DNA of 64,000 nt from Sphingomonas kyeonggiensis (GCF_030812785.1 NZ_JAUSTJ010000002.1:930001-994000); one strand, 5' to 3'; positions 18,972 to 29,402 are shown, numbered from the stretch's first letter. Numbers and translations are program-made. Notes: generated by a model from the sequence alone, not told the origin.

Positions 18972-21004
18972 CAGTCTGCCTCCACGCTGCCGCGTTCGGC
19001 CGCGCTGCTGTCGATCGTGTTGCTGGTCGTGGCGTTGGCCGCCTCGGACGCGACGGTGCTCGCCGCCTCGGCCGCGTCCTCGGGCGCCTCGGGCGGCGGG
19101 GCGTTCTGCGCGGTCGAGAAGGCCTGGGCCTGCGCGGCCATCCGGGTGCGATAGTCGCCGCCCCAGGTCGGCTCCTCGGCATGGAGCGAGTCCATCGCGC
19201 GCTTCCGGTCGAACAGGAAGGTCATGATGTCGCGCCCGATCATCGGGGTATCGAGGTTGCGGATCGTGTGGCCGTTATGCTCGAGCACGATGCCCGCGGC
19301 ATATTTGGGCTTGTCCGCCGGTGCGAAGCAGACGAGCAGTGCGTGGTCGCGCAGCTTGAACGGCAGCGAGGCGTTCTTGAGCACGCCCGATGCGCGCTCC
19401 GCCATGGTGATGCGCCGCACCTGCGCGGTGCCGGTCTTGCCCGCCAGGGTGATGCCGGGCACCTGGATGCGCGCCGCGCCGCCGGTGCCGCCCGAATTGA
19501 TCACGCCGAACATCGCATCGCGGATGATCGCCAGCTGCTCGGGCGTGGCGGCGAGGGGCGGGGCCTCCTGGCGGGGCGTGTCGGCGAGCAGCCGGGGGAC
19601 GAGCTGGCGCCCCGAGGCGAGCCGGCTCGCCATCACCGCCAGCTGCAGCGGATTGGCGAGCACATAGCCCTGGCCGATCGAGGCGTTGAGCGAATCCGCC
19701 ACCGTCCAGGCCTGTTTGTAGCGCTTCAGCTTCCAGGCACTGTCGGGCACGGTGCCGAAGCGCTGGGTGGAGAAAGGCAGGTCGAACTTCTGGCCGAGGC
19801 CCAGCGCGCGCGCCATCGGCGCCACCGCGTCATAGCCCACGCGGCGCACCATCTCGTAGAAATAGATGTCGCAGCTCTGCATGATCGCGTTCTTGAGGTC
19901 GAGCGGACCATGGCCACCGCGCTTGTGGCAGTGGAACACGCCATTGCCGACGCGCATCGCGCCCGAGCAGACGACGCGGGCATGCGGATCGACGCCGGCA
20001 TGCATCAGCGCCAGCCCATTCATCGGTTTCACGGTAGAGCCGGGCGGATACAGGCCCTGCAGCGCCTTGTTCATCAGCGGGACGTGGTCGTCCTCGCTCA
20101 GCATCTTCCATTCGTTGCGGCTGATGCCGTCGGAGAAGCTGTTGGGATCATAGGCCGGCATCGAGACCATGGCGAGGATGTCGCCATTCTCCACGTCGAT
20201 CACCGTCGCCGAGCCGGAGTTGGTGCCCAGCCGCCGTGCGACATATTCCTGGAGCAGCGCGTCGATGGTGAGTTTCACCGTCTCGCCGGGCTGGTCGGGC
20301 CGGGTGGCGAGCTCCTTGACCAGCCGGCCATGGGCGGTGACCTCGACGCGCTTGGCGCCCGGCGTGCCGCGCAGGCGATCCTCCAGCGTCTTCTCCAGCC
20401 CGTCCTTGCCCAGCTTGAAGCCGGGGGCGACGAGCAGCGGGTCCTTTTCCTTCTGATACTGCTCGGCCGAGGCCGTGCCTACATAGCCGACCAGATGCGC
20501 CACGCCCGCCGCCAGCGGATAGTTGCGCGAGAAGCCGCGGGTCGGCTGCACGCCCGGCATCTCGGGCACGCGCACGCTCACCGCGGCGAAGCGCTCCCAG
20601 TCGAGGCTGTCGGATACCTGCACCGGCTGGAAACCCGAGGCGCGCTTCAGGTCGGTGCGGATTCGCGCCATCTCCTCCTCGGAGAGGCTCAGGATCTGCT
20701 GGAGCAGGCCCAGCGTCTTTTCCTTGTCCTCCATCCGGTCGGGGATCATGTCGACGCGGAACGCGGTGCGGTTGTTGGCGATCGGGATGCCGTTGCGGTC
20801 GACGATCCAGCCGCGTCGCGGCGGGGTGAGCGTCAGGCGTACGCGGTTGCTCTCGGCGGTCAGCCGGTAGCGCTCGTTCTCGAATACGGCGAGCCAGGTC
20901 ATCCGCCCGGCCAGCACCAGCGCGGCAGCACCCTGGATCCCGCCGAGCACAACTGCGCGGCGGGAGAAACTGTAAGCCTGCGCTGCTTCGGTGATCCGGA
21001 CCAT
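18971..21004 (-). CDS. mrdA: Penicillin-binding protein 2 (transpeptidase)
   Basis: A 677-residue class B PBP that crosslinks peptidoglycan during cell elongation. One N-terminal membrane anchor (about 17-37), a dimerisation/pedestal region containing RRGWIVDRNGIPIANN, then the transpeptidase domain with SxxK (PPGSTVKPMN, Ser about 326), the SxN-region (SLNASIGQG) and KTGTAQ. The last ~60 residues (from RTRMAAQAQ) are Ala/Glu-rich and low complexity, a lineage-specific tail. Start overlaps the mreD stop. Acts with RodA. Confidence 0.97.
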   Translation of the reverse strand: MVRITEAAQAYSFSRRAVVLGGIQGAAALVLAGRMTWLAVFENERYRLTAESNRVRLTLTPPRRGWIVDRNGIPIANNRTAFRVDMIPDRMEDKEKTLGLLQQILSLSEEEMARIRTDLKRASGFQPVQVSDSLDWERFAAVSVRVPEMPGVQPTRGFSRNYPLAAGVAHLVGYVGTASAEQYQKEKDPLLVAPGFKLGKDGLEKTLEDRLRGTPGAKRVEVTAHGRLVKELATRPDQPGETVKLTIDALLQEYVARRLGTNSGSATVIDVENGDILAMVSMPAYDPNSFSDGISRNEWKMLSEDDHVPLMNKALQGLYPPGSTVKPMNGLALMHAGVDPHARVVCSGAMRVGNGVFHCHKRGGHGPLDLKNAIMQSCDIYFYEMVRRVGYDAVAPMARALGLGQKFDLPFSTQRFGTVPDSAWKLKRYKQAWTVADSLNASIGQGYVLANPLQLAVMASRLASGRQLVPRLLADTPRQEAPPLAATPEQLAIIRDAMFGVINSGGTGGAARIQVPGITLAGKTGTAQVRRITMAERASGVLKNASLPFKLRDHALLVCFAPADKPKYAAGIVLEHNGHTIRNLDTPMIGRDIMTFLFDRKRAMDSLHAEEPTWGGDYRTRMAAQAQAFSTAQNAPPPEAPEDAAEAASTVASEAANATTSNTIDSSAAERGSVEAD

Positions 21005-21510
21005 CAGTTCTGTTTCTTATCCCGATCCAGCCACGCGCAGAACCGGGCAATTACGGGAAATAATGCCGCCGAGACGACGATCTGGAGCAGCAGCGCCGTA
21101 TCGACATGCGCGCTGAACGGTACCGCGATCAGCCGCCCGCCGACCAGCACCATGGCGATCGCCCCGCTGGCGATCAGCCAGTCCTGCCAGAAATCGCGCC
21201 ACACCAGCCGCGTGTCGAGCACGTCGACCATCAGGATCGCCAGCGTCCACAGCACCATCGCGCTGCCCGGCGGCTGCCCGCTCAGCATGTCGTCGACAAA
21301 GCCCAGCGGCACCGGCATCCACACCTTCATCGCGTCGCCGCGCACCAGCCGCCAGCCGAGCAGCATCATCAGCCCGAACGGGGGCAGGAAGGGCACGGTG
21401 GCGACGACCGGGAGCAGGGTCATCATCGATCCCAGCACCACCGAGAGCGGCGCGAGCCAGATGCTGCGCGGCAGCTTCTCGCTTCGGCCGAGGGGAATGA
21501 AGTCGGTCAC
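21004..21510 (-). CDS. mreD: Rod shape-determining protein MreD
   Basis: A 168-residue integral membrane protein with five to six hydrophobic segments (for example PFGLMMLLGWRLVRGD and LLLQIVVSAALFPVIARF) and the MreD hallmark GFVDDMLSGQPPG. MreD links MreC and the peptidoglycan synthases in the elongasome. It starts 2 bases after the mreC stop and its own stop overlaps mrdA by 1 base. Sequence conservation in MreD is generally low; the operon position makes the call secure. Confidence 0.93.
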   Translation of the reverse strand: MTDFIPLGRSEKLPRSIWLAPLSVVLGSMMTLLPVVATVPFLPPFGLMMLLGWRLVRGDAMKVWMPVPLGFVDDMLSGQPPGSAMVLWTLAILMVDVLDTRLVWRDFWQDWLIASGAIAMVLVGGRLIAVPFSAHVDTALLLQIVVSAALFPVIARFCAWLDRDKKQN

Positions 21511-21512
21511 CG

Positions 21513-22418
21513 CTATTTCTTCGCGGAGGCCGGCTTGGCGCTGGACGAAGGGGAGGGTGTCGGGCTGGGTGCCGGCTCGGGCAGGAAGGTCTGCTGGACC
21601 AGTGCGAAGTCGAGCGCGTCGGGATTTGCCGATGGCTCGGCAACGGCAATGTCGCGCGAGGTGCGGATCACCCGGGCCACCGGGATGTTCGGCGAGAAGA
21701 TGCCGCCGGTGCCCGAGGTGACGAAGGTGTCGCCCGGCTGGAAGATCATCGTCGCCACGCTTGCCGAGCGGATGTCGAGCAGCCCGTCGCCGCGGCCGGT
21801 GGCGATCGCGGGCAGGCCGTCGCGGGTGCGCCGCACCGGCACGATGCTCTCGGGATCGACGATCAGCAGCACGCGCGCGGTATTGGGGCTGGTCTCGGTC
21901 ACCTGGCCGATCAGCCCGTCGGGCTGGCGCACGGGCTGGCCGCTCTTTACGCCCTGCCAGTTCCCGGCGTTGAGCGTGGCATAGCGCCGGGTGCTGCCGA
22001 GCGAGCTCGCGACCAGCCGCGCCACCACCACCGCGTCGGTGGAGACGTCACGCAGCTTGAGCATCTCGCGCAGATGCCGGTTTTCCTGGTTCAGCGTCCG
22101 TGCGCGGCTGACCAGCAGCTCGTTATCGGCGATCTGCTTCTTCAGCCGCGCATTCTCGCCGCGGACGTCGACATAGCTAGAGACGCCGCCGGGCACTCCG
22201 GCCACGCTGGTGCGGATCCAGGTGAAGCCCGAGGCGATGGGGGTGGTGATCTCCGAGAAGAAACCCCGCACCGCCGCGAAGGCCGGCGGGTTGAACGTCG
22301 AGAGCAGCAGCAGGGCCACGCCGATCAGCATCCCGCCGACCGCGCCCACGTAACCGAGGAAGAGCCCGTATTGCGCCCGTCGCGAAAAACCCGAGCGCCG
22401 GTTGCGTGGCGGCGCCAT
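21513..22418 (-). CDS. mreC: Rod shape-determining protein MreC
   Basis: A 301-residue bitopic protein: a basic N-terminus, one membrane segment (about 19-40), a coiled coil (ENARLKKQIADNELLVSRARTLNQENRHLREML) and two beta domains typical of MreC (TLNAGNWQGVKSGQPV, GLIGQVTETSPNTARVLLI, GTGGIFSPNIPVARV). The C-terminus is a Pro/Ser/Lys-rich tail that is lineage-specific. It forms periplasmic filaments that organise cell elongation. It follows mreB by 18 bases. Confidence 0.96.
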   Translation of the reverse strand: MAPPRNRRSGFSRRAQYGLFLGYVGAVGGMLIGVALLLLSTFNPPAFAAVRGFFSEITTPIASGFTWIRTSVAGVPGGVSSYVDVRGENARLKKQIADNELLVSRARTLNQENRHLREMLKLRDVSTDAVVVARLVASSLGSTRRYATLNAGNWQGVKSGQPVRQPDGLIGQVTETSPNTARVLLIVDPESIVPVRRTRDGLPAIATGRGDGLLDIRSASVATMIFQPGDTFVTSGTGGIFSPNIPVARVIRTSRDIAVAEPSANPDALDFALVQQTFLPEPAPSPTPSPSSSAKPASAKK

Positions 22419-22436
22419 TGCCCCCTGCCTTCCGAA

Positions 22437-23477
<1,041 letters not shown>

Positions 23478-23623
23478 CTATGGTTCCGTCCTGCGGCGCG
23501 GGCGCCCGCCGCGCAGCTCTTCAAAAATCTAGTCCTGCCCCTTCCGGGACGGACTGAAGAATCCGGCCTGGTGCGATGCGGTTGGGGTCGCGGGATGCCG
23601 TCGCTTGGGCTAGAGCAACGACC

Positions 23624-25426
23624 ATGTCAATACGCCGTCTGCCCGAACATCTTGTCAACCGAATTGCAGCGGGAGAAGTGGTCGAACGCCCTGCCAGCGC
23701 GCTGAAAGAACTGGTCGAAAACGCCATCGACGCCGGAGCCACCCGGATCGCCGTCAAGCTCGCCGGTGGCGGCACCGATCTGATCGAAGTGACCGACGAC
23801 GGATGCGGCATGTCGCCCGCCGAGATGGCGCTCGCGCTGGAGCGCCATGCCACCTCCAAGCTGCCCGACGACGAGATCGACCAGGTCACCACCCTGGGCT
23901 TTCGCGGCGAGGCGCTGCCCTCGATCGCCAGCGTCGCGCGGATGACGCTGGAGAGCCGGGTGCGCGGCGCCGAGGGCTGGCATCGCATTGTGGACAATGG
24001 CGCGGTCGTCTCCGAAGGTCCCGCGCCGCTGCCGCCGGGCACCCGGGTGCGAGTCGAGGCGCTGTTCGCCCGCGTCCCTGCGCGCCGCAAGTTCCTGCGC
24101 TCGCCGCGTGCCGAGTACGCCGCGAGCCTCGACGTGATGAAGCGCCTCGCCATGGCCCGGCCCGACATCGCCTTCTCGGTCGAGCATGACGGCCGCAAGG
24201 CCTTCCATGTCCAGGGCGGCGAGAGCGGCCCCGAGCGCGTCGCCGGCCTCACCGACCGTGCGCTCGCCGAGAACAGCGTCGCGATCGACTTCGAGCGCGA
24301 GGGGCTGGTGCTCGGCGGCGTCGCCGGCCTGCCGACCTTCAACCGCGGCGTGGCCGATCACCAGTATCTGTTCGTCAACGGGCGTCCGGTGAAGGACCGC
24401 CTGCTGATCGGCGCGCTGCGCGGCGCCTATGCCGAGATGCTGGCGCGCGACCGCCACCCGGTGGTCGCGCTCTTCCTCGACGTTCCGCCCGACCAGGTTG
24501 ACGTCAACGTCCACCCTGCCAAGACGGAGGTCCGCTTCCGCGACCCGGCGCTGGTGCGTGGCATGATCGTCTCGGGCCTGCGTCGCGCCCTGGATGAAGC
24601 GGGGCACCGCAGCGTCCAGCGCCCTAGTGAAGCGGCCTTGGGGATGTGGACCAGCGAGACGAGCGCACCGGTGGCCCCCGCGCCGCAGCTCTGGGATGCC
24701 GAGCCGGCCTTCACCCCGGCGCCGCAATACAATCCCGCGCCGTCCTACAACTACACCAGCGTCCAGGATCGCCGTCCGAGCTTCGCCGCCCCGCCGCCGC
24801 TGGCCCGTGCCGAGCCGGCGGTCGCGCCGGTGCCGCAGAGCGTCCAGCACCCGCTTGGCGTCGCCCGCGGGCAGGTCGCCAAGACCTATATCGTCGCCGA
24901 GGCCGAGGATGGCCTGGTGCTGGTCGACCAGCACGCCGCGCATGAGCGCCTCGTCCTTGAGCGGATGCGCAAGGCGATGGCCGAGGGCGGCGTCGCCAGC
25001 CAGGGGCTGCTGGTGCCCGAAGTCGTCGAGCTGGACGAGCCGGCCTGCGACCGGCTCGAGGCGCGGATTGCGGAGCTGTCCGAGTTCGGTCTCGACCTCG
25101 AACGCTTCGGCCCGCACGCGATGCTGGTCCGCGCAGTGCCGGCAGCGCTCGGCAAGGGCGACGTCCATGCGCTGGTCACCGACCTCGCCGACGAGCTGGC
25201 CAGCTTCGACGAGGCGCTGAGCCTCAAGGAAAAGCTCGACCATGTCGCCGCGACCATGGCCTGCCATGGCTCGGTGCGCGCGGGCAGGGTGCTCTCGGTC
25301 GCCGAGATGAACGCATTGCTCCGCGAGATGGAAGTCACGCCGCACTCGGGCCAGTGCAACCACGGACGCCCGACCTGGGTGAAGCTGGCGCACGGCGATA
25401 TCGAGAAGCTGTTCGGGCGGAAATAG
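23624..25426 (+). CDS. mutL: DNA mismatch repair protein MutL
   Basis: A 600-residue MutL. The N-terminal GHKL ATPase has ENAIDAG (motif I), DDGCGM (motif II), TLGFRGEALPSI (motif III) and VDVNVHPAKTEVRF. A Pro-rich linker at about 345-405 joins it to the C-terminal domain, which holds DQHAAHERLVLE, ACHGSVRAG and CNHGRPTW. These are the metal-binding endonuclease motifs, so this MutL probably nicks DNA itself, as expected in bacteria without MutH. Start at the ATG of MSIRRLPEHLVNRIAAGEV, where family homology begins. Confidence 0.97.
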   Translation: MSIRRLPEHLVNRIAAGEVVERPASALKELVENAIDAGATRIAVKLAGGGTDLIEVTDDGCGMSPAEMALALERHATSKLPDDEIDQVTTLGFRGEALPSIASVARMTLESRVRGAEGWHRIVDNGAVVSEGPAPLPPGTRVRVEALFARVPARRKFLRSPRAEYAASLDVMKRLAMARPDIAFSVEHDGRKAFHVQGGESGPERVAGLTDRALAENSVAIDFEREGLVLGGVAGLPTFNRGVADHQYLFVNGRPVKDRLLIGALRGAYAEMLARDRHPVVALFLDVPPDQVDVNVHPAKTEVRFRDPALVRGMIVSGLRRALDEAGHRSVQRPSEAALGMWTSETSAPVAPAPQLWDAEPAFTPAPQYNPAPSYNYTSVQDRRPSFAAPPPLARAEPAVAPVPQSVQHPLGVARGQVAKTYIVAEAEDGLVLVDQHAAHERLVLERMRKAMAEGGVASQGLLVPEVVELDEPACDRLEARIAELSEFGLDLERFGPHAMLVRAVPAALGKGDVHALVTDLADELASFDEALSLKEKLDHVAATMACHGSVRAGRVLSVAEMNALLREMEVTPHSGQCNHGRPTWVKLAHGDIEKLFGRK

Positions 25427-25432
25427 CCCGGG

Positions 25433-25612
25433 TTATCGCGGTGTCGGGCCCTCGCGGCGTGCGCGAAGCGTCGCGTCCGCTTCGTCCGGCGATGGCAACG
25501 GGCGATTGGTGCGCATTACGTGGAAGGCGCCGCAATTATCATCCGGACAGCCGCATGAAATGGTATCCACATGATATCGCGGCCCGCCGCTACGAGCCTG
25601 CAGGCTGTTCAT
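25433..25612 (-). CDS. Small Cys-containing hypothetical protein
   Basis: A 59-residue open frame convergent with mutL, ending 6 bases after its stop. It contains CGCPDDNC, a possible metal-binding cluster, followed by GAFHVMRTNRPLPSPDEADA. The chosen ATG has AGGAG about 10 bases upstream; a GTG 20 codons earlier is an alternative start. The compact Cys cluster and the ribosome site argue for a real gene, but I recognise no family and its short length keeps confidence modest. Confidence 0.5.
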   Translation of the reverse strand: MNSLQARSGGPRYHVDTISCGCPDDNCGAFHVMRTNRPLPSPDEADATLRARREGPTPR

Positions 25613-25705
25613 CTTCTCTTCGCTCCTGATCGTGTCGATGATCGCGTTGCGTTTGAGAAATTTTCCAACCACTTGCAGTTCCTTCGCTGGATCAGTTCAG
25701 GGCAA

Positions 25706-25993
25706 TTACCGCCGAACCTTCCCGAAATACCAGGCGATATAGCTCCCCAGCGCCAGCCATCCCGCGATCACCGGCCATACGCCATAGTCCCGCAGCGAAT
25801 AGCTGAGCAGCGCCGAGATGCCGATCAGCAGGTTCGCCGATCCCCAGTAGAAGTTCATCAGCGGCGAAGAGCGGCTCACCCCGCGCGGCCTTGCAAAGGG
25901 AGTGGGAAAGGGCTCGCCGCGCAGGCCGGCGGCAAGATGCGGGATCGCGTTGCAGAGCAACGCCCCGGCGAGGAACAGCACGACATAGCCCAT
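25706..25993 (-). CDS. Small integral membrane protein
   Basis: A 95-residue protein with three hydrophobic segments: GYVVLFLAGALLCNAIPHLAAG, NFYWGSANLLIGISALLSY and YGVWPVIAGWLALGSYIAW. The polar loop GEPFPTPFARPRGVSRSSP lies between the first two. It resembles small conserved proteins seen in alphaproteobacteria whose role is unknown. It ends in a basic GKVRR tail. It stands between the Cys-rich small protein and the first CAP protein with no tight overlap, so it may be transcribed alone. Confidence 0.75.
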   Translation of the reverse strand: MGYVVLFLAGALLCNAIPHLAAGLRGEPFPTPFARPRGVSRSSPLMNFYWGSANLLIGISALLSYSLRDYGVWPVIAGWLALGSYIAWYFGKVRR

Positions 25994-26050
25994 CGGGCGC
26001 GATCCTCACCGATATGGCGGTATCTGGCAATGCGGCTTCTGGCGGGCGCC

Positions 26051-26773
26051 TCAGCGCTTGGTCGTCGCCGGCATCCGGAAGACCTGGCCGCCGCGTGCCT
26101 TGGCCCAGCCCGGCAGCACCGGCGAGCCGTCGGCGGTGCCGCTGAAATCGACCACGCAGATATTGCCGAAGCGGCGATGCGCGCCGCAGCCGACGCCGGC
26201 GTAGCGGAAGTCCGCCTGGAACAGCAGCGCGCGGTGCCCGCGGCCGCGCACGCCGTCATCGACGATCAGGCTGCGCACCACTGCGCCCGCATCGCCATTG
26301 CCGTACCAGATGCCTTCGCCGACATAGATGTCGCCGCCGCGCCGCTTCACCCGGTCGCCCGGGCTCGACCCGTCGCGCGAGACGTGACCGCTGCCGCCAT
26401 AAGCGCCCTGGTCGTCGGCATGGTCCTGCGCCGCCAGCACGAGCAGCTCGGCGCGGCTCAGCGGCGGCAATGGCGCCTGGCGCTCGAGAAAGTCGATCGC
26501 CTCGTCGACGGCCGGAATGCCTTCATTGGTGATCACGCCGTTCGGGTCGCCCGGCAGGAACAGCACGCGGCCGTCGAAGAACTCGCGATATTCGCGCAGC
26601 ATCTCGGCATATTCCTGCGGATGCTCGCGGGCATAGTTGATCTCGGTGAGCACGTCGCGCTCGAGGCGGGAGACGTCGTTGGCGCGCTCGCCAGCATGGG
26701 CGGCGGCATTCGTGAGGAACATCGCACACGCGCCCAGCGCGGCGGTCCAACGGGCGGTCTTGGCAATACGCAC
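26051..26773 (-). CDS. Secreted CAP-domain (SCP-like) protein, copy 1
   Basis: A 240-residue secreted protein with a signal peptide (TARWTAALGACAMFLTNAAAHAG) and a CAP domain. Visible family features are LTEINYAREHPQEYA at the start, the central DHADDQGAYGGSGHVSRDGSSPGDRVKRRG and GHRALLFQADFRYAGVGCG near the end. CAP proteins act outside the cytoplasm; bacterial roles are mostly unknown. The start is a GTG at 26773 with GGGGAG 7 bases upstream, or the GTG two codons earlier. A paralogue follows at 26893-27495 in the same direction. Confidence 0.85.
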   Translation of the reverse strand: MRIAKTARWTAALGACAMFLTNAAAHAGERANDVSRLERDVLTEINYAREHPQEYAEMLREYREFFDGRVLFLPGDPNGVITNEGIPAVDEAIDFLERQAPLPPLSRAELLVLAAQDHADDQGAYGGSGHVSRDGSSPGDRVKRRGGDIYVGEGIWYGNGDAGAVVRSLIVDDGVRGRGHRALLFQADFRYAGVGCGAHRRFGNICVVDFSGTADGSPVLPGWAKARGGQVFRMPATTKR

Positions 26774-26892
26774 GTACACGCTCCCCCCGGAGCCGGCCCG
26801 GGCCCCGCGCCCGTCCGTCATTTCACCGGTAGCGATACACGCTTAACCGGCTGAGAAGGCAAGCGGATATTCGGGAGTTAACCGTATGAGGC

Positions 26893-27495
26893 TCAGGGGT
26901 GCCCGTCGGCCTTGCGGCCCAGATCGGCGACGCACATCACCCGGTAGCCGCGATGCGGCCCGCAGGCGACGCCGGCATAGCGCATCTCGGCGGCGAACAA
27001 GGTCTTGCGGTGGCCGCGCCCGGGAACCGCATCGTCGACGATCAGCTGGCGCACCACCTCGACGGCGCTGGGCGGGCCATAGGTGATCACCTCGGCGACA
27101 TAGCTGCCGCCGCCGCGCCGCTGCACCCGGTCGCGCGGATTGGCGCCATCGGCCGAGTAATGGCCGGTGCCGCCGCTCGGTCCCTGCTCGCGGACATGGT
27201 CGCGCGCGGCCCGGGCGAGCAGGGTGGCGGGCGCGATCGGCTCCAGCGGCGCCTGGCGCTCGAGGAAGCGGATGGCCTCGTCCACCGCACGCACGCCTTC
27301 CTCGGTGCGCAGCCCGTCGGGATTGCCGGGATACCAGACGATCTTGCCCTTGAAGAACCGGCGATAGGCGCGGAGTTGCTCGGCATAGTCGCGCGGTCTG
27401 GTGCGGGCGAAGTTGATCTCGGCAAGCACGGCGGCCTCGATGCCCGACTGGGCGGGCATGGCGAGCGCCAGGGCAAGGGGCAGGAAAGGCGGCAT
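26893..27495 (-). CDS. Secreted CAP-domain (SCP-like) protein, copy 2
   Basis: A 200-residue paralogue of the neighbouring CAP protein. The signal peptide is short (PPFLPLALALAMPAQSG). Shared landmarks are LAEINFARTRPRDYAEQL, PGNPDGLRTEEGVRAVDEAI, RDRVQRRGGGSYVAEVITYG and GHRKTLFAAEMRYAGVACGPH. The ATG at 27495 gives a proper signal peptide; longer frames upstream are not credible. The pair looks like a tandem duplication that has diverged substantially, since only the core motifs are well kept. Confidence 0.87.
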   Translation of the reverse strand: MPPFLPLALALAMPAQSGIEAAVLAEINFARTRPRDYAEQLRAYRRFFKGKIVWYPGNPDGLRTEEGVRAVDEAIRFLERQAPLEPIAPATLLARAARDHVREQGPSGGTGHYSADGANPRDRVQRRGGGSYVAEVITYGPPSAVEVVRQLIVDDAVPGRGHRKTLFAAEMRYAGVACGPHRGYRVMCVADLGRKADGHP

Positions 27496-27615
27496 CGCGG
27501 CCCTATAGACCAGATCGAGGTGAACGCTTCCCGAACAAAAGATTAACGCTCGCTGCAACCTTGCTCGGCTGGGCTCGTTTTATGCCCCGAGCGACAAACA
27601 AAGGTTCGGGTTGAG

Positions 27616-27693
27616 ATGAACAAGGTTCTGCCAGTTGTCCTGGCCCTGATCCCGCTGGCCGCGGTGATCGGCGCCTGTGTTTCGTGTCCGTAA
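27616..27693 (+). CDS. Possible 25-residue lipoprotein-like micropeptide
   Basis: A 25-codon frame (MNKVLPVVLALIPLAAVIGA, then CVSCP) with a basic start, a hydrophobic core and a Cys preceded by IGA, which is close to a lipobox. It resembles tiny lipoproteins of the entericidin size class. The upstream ribosome site is weak (GGTTCGGGTTGAG), and the frame could be chance, so confidence is low. It lies in the 359-base gap between the CAP gene and rplI, which otherwise holds only the terminator. Confidence 0.3.
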   Translation: MNKVLPVVLALIPLAAVIGACVSCP

Positions 27694-27796
27694 CGCGATT
27701 GGTTTGACTCGCCAGGTGCGGCGGATGGATCCAAATTACTTGCCCCGGGTTACGGATACATCGGAATACTGAAACCCCCAGCGGGTCGCGCAAAGA

Positions 27797-27837
27797 AAAG
27801 GGCCGCTCCGAAATGTCGGGGCGGCCCTTTCATTTTT
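27797..27837. terminator. Strong bidirectional terminator after rplI
   Basis: A 15-base-pair hairpin: arms 27797-27811 and 27816-27830 with loop AATG and one G-T pair. On plus it is followed by CATTTTTCC; on minus by CTTTTCTTTG. It ends the rpsF-rpsR-rplI transcript. Confidence 0.85.
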
Positions 27838-27853
27838 CCGTGCGGAGGCTGGA

Positions 27854-28471
27854 TCAGCCCTCGGCGGTCTCGCCTTCGTCGGCGGCCGGAGCTTCCTCGC
27901 GGACCTCGGCGGTCGCGCCCGGCTCGGCGTTGGGGTCGTATGCCTCGACGAAGCCCGCGGTGTCGCGGCCTTCCTCGAACATCGCGGCCATCACGTCCAC
28001 GCCCTGCGCCTGCATGTCCGCCTCTTCCGGCGAACGGGCAACGTTGACCTTGACGGTCACGGCCACTTCCGGATGCAGCGCAACCTTGACCTCGTACACG
28101 CCGATCGCCTTGATCGGCTTGTCGAGGACGACCTGCGACTTGGTGACCTTGTGGTTGTCGGCGACGAGCGCCTCGACCAGGTCACGCACCGCGACCGAAC
28201 CATAAAGCTGGCCGGTGTTCGAGGCCTGACGGATCAGGGTGACCGAAACGTCCTTGAAGCTGCCGGCTTCCTTCTCGGCATCCGAACGACGCGAAGCGTT
28301 GTCGGACTCGATGCGGGCGCGGTTGGCCTCGAAGACCTTCTTGTTGGCTTCGTTGGCGCGCAGCGCCTTCTTGCGCGGCAGCAGGTAGTTACGGGCGAAG
28401 CCGTCCTTGACCTTCACCACGTCGCCGATGCCGCCGAGCTTCTCGACGCGCTCAAGCAGAATAACGTCCAT
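27854..28471 (-). CDS. rplI: 50S ribosomal protein bL9
   Basis: A 205-residue bL9. The N-terminal domain (DVILLERVEKLGGIGDVVKVKDGFARNYLLPR) is canonical, followed by the long connecting helix and the C-terminal domain (YGSVAVRDLVEALVADN). It carries an acidic Ala/Glu tail of about 50 residues (from GRDTAGFVEA) that is longer than in enteric bacteria and common in this lineage. Last gene of the rpsF operon. Confidence 0.98.
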   Translation of the reverse strand: MDVILLERVEKLGGIGDVVKVKDGFARNYLLPRKKALRANEANKKVFEANRARIESDNASRRSDAEKEAGSFKDVSVTLIRQASNTGQLYGSVAVRDLVEALVADNHKVTKSQVVLDKPIKAIGVYEVKVALHPEVAVTVKVNVARSPEEADMQAQGVDVMAAMFEEGRDTAGFVEAYDPNAEPGATAEVREEAPAADEGETAEG

Positions 28472-28483
28472 GGGGTGCGCTCC

Positions 28484-28708
28484 TTACTTAACGATGTAGG
28501 GCAGCAGGCCCAGGTGGCGGGCGCGCTTGATGGCCTGGGCCAGCTCGCGCTGCTTCTTGGCGCTCACCGAGGTGATGCGCGACGGGACGATCTTGCCGCG
28601 CTCAGAGACGAAGCCCTGGAGCAGACGGACGTCCTTGTAGTCGATCCGGGGAGCGTCCTTCGCGGAGAAGGGGCAGCTCTTGCGACGGCGGAAAAACGGG
28701 CGTGCCAT
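28484..28708 (-). CDS. rpsR: 30S ribosomal protein bS18
   Basis: A 74-residue bS18 of normal length: [20 protein letters not shown] at the start, then [24 protein letters not shown] and the basic end [20 protein letters not shown]. It binds 16S rRNA beside bS6, encoded 14 bases upstream, and precedes rplI by 12 bases. Confidence 0.98.
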   Translation of the reverse strand: MARPFFRRRKSCPFSAKDAPRIDYKDVRLLQGFVSERGKIVPSRITSVSAKKQRELAQAIKRARHLGLLPYIVK

Positions 28709-28722
28709 GGTCTATATCTCCC

Positions 28723-29115
28723 TTATTCGCCGCCGAAACCGGTGTTGCCGCCGGCTTCGTCACGATCGCGACGGCCACGGCCGCGCTCACGGTCGCCCTT
28801 GCGCATCATCACGGTCGGACCCTGCTCCAGCTCGTCGACCTTGACGGTCATGTAGCGGATCACGTCTTCGTTGATCTGCGTCTGGCGCTCCAGCTCGGCG
28901 ACCACGCCGGCCGGCGCGTCGATCTCGAGCATCACGTAGTGCGCCTTGCGGTTCTTGGCGATGCGATAGGCGAGCGAACGAAGACCCCAGGTCTCGGTCT
29001 TCACGACCTTGCCGTTATTGTCCTCGACGATCTTGGTGGCGGCTTCCGCCAGTGCGTCCACCTGCGCCTGTGCCAGATCCTGGCGCGCAAGGAACACGTG
29101 CTCGTAAAGAGCCAT
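28723..29115 (-). CDS. rpsF: 30S ribosomal protein bS6
   Basis: A 130-residue bS6. Family features are [40 protein letters not shown] and the [14 protein letters not shown] strand. The C-terminal tail ([19 protein letters not shown]) is Arg/Gly-rich. First gene of the rpsF-rpsR-rplI operon. The 288 bases upstream, to the HNH gene, presumably hold the promoter and possibly an S6:S18 autoregulatory leader, but I cannot confirm a leader structure by eye. Confidence 0.97.
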   Translation of the reverse strand: MALYEHVFLARQDLAQAQVDALAEAATKIVEDNNGKVVKTETWGLRSLAYRIAKNRKAHYVMLEIDAPAGVVAELERQTQINEDVIRYMTVKVDELEQGPTVMMRKGDRERGRGRRDRDEAGGNTGFGGE

Positions 29116-29402
29116 GCGTCTTTCTCACTGTTGGCCGATCGCTGACGCCACCCCGTGTGACGCCCCTCCGGCTGTCGTCTCGTATTCAATGGTCGCGCGA
29201 GCGGGAATCGCGTCCCCACGTCGAACGAAGGCGGGCCCTTAGCGGGAAGCGCCGCCGCTGGCAACCGCAATCGCTCCCAAAGGCGGGAGAGGATTGGAGC
29301 GGGCACACAAAGGCCGCTTACGGCATGGGAAGCCGAGTGGCCGATATTGGGTGGACAGCGGTACGGCCGCTTTCTCACCAAGATGCGAGTTTCTGGTACC
29401 GG

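Noticed and set aside
23627..25393. A 588-codon minus-strand frame opposite mutL
   Set aside because: MutL has all family motifs; the antisense product is repetitive in Gly, Asp and His.
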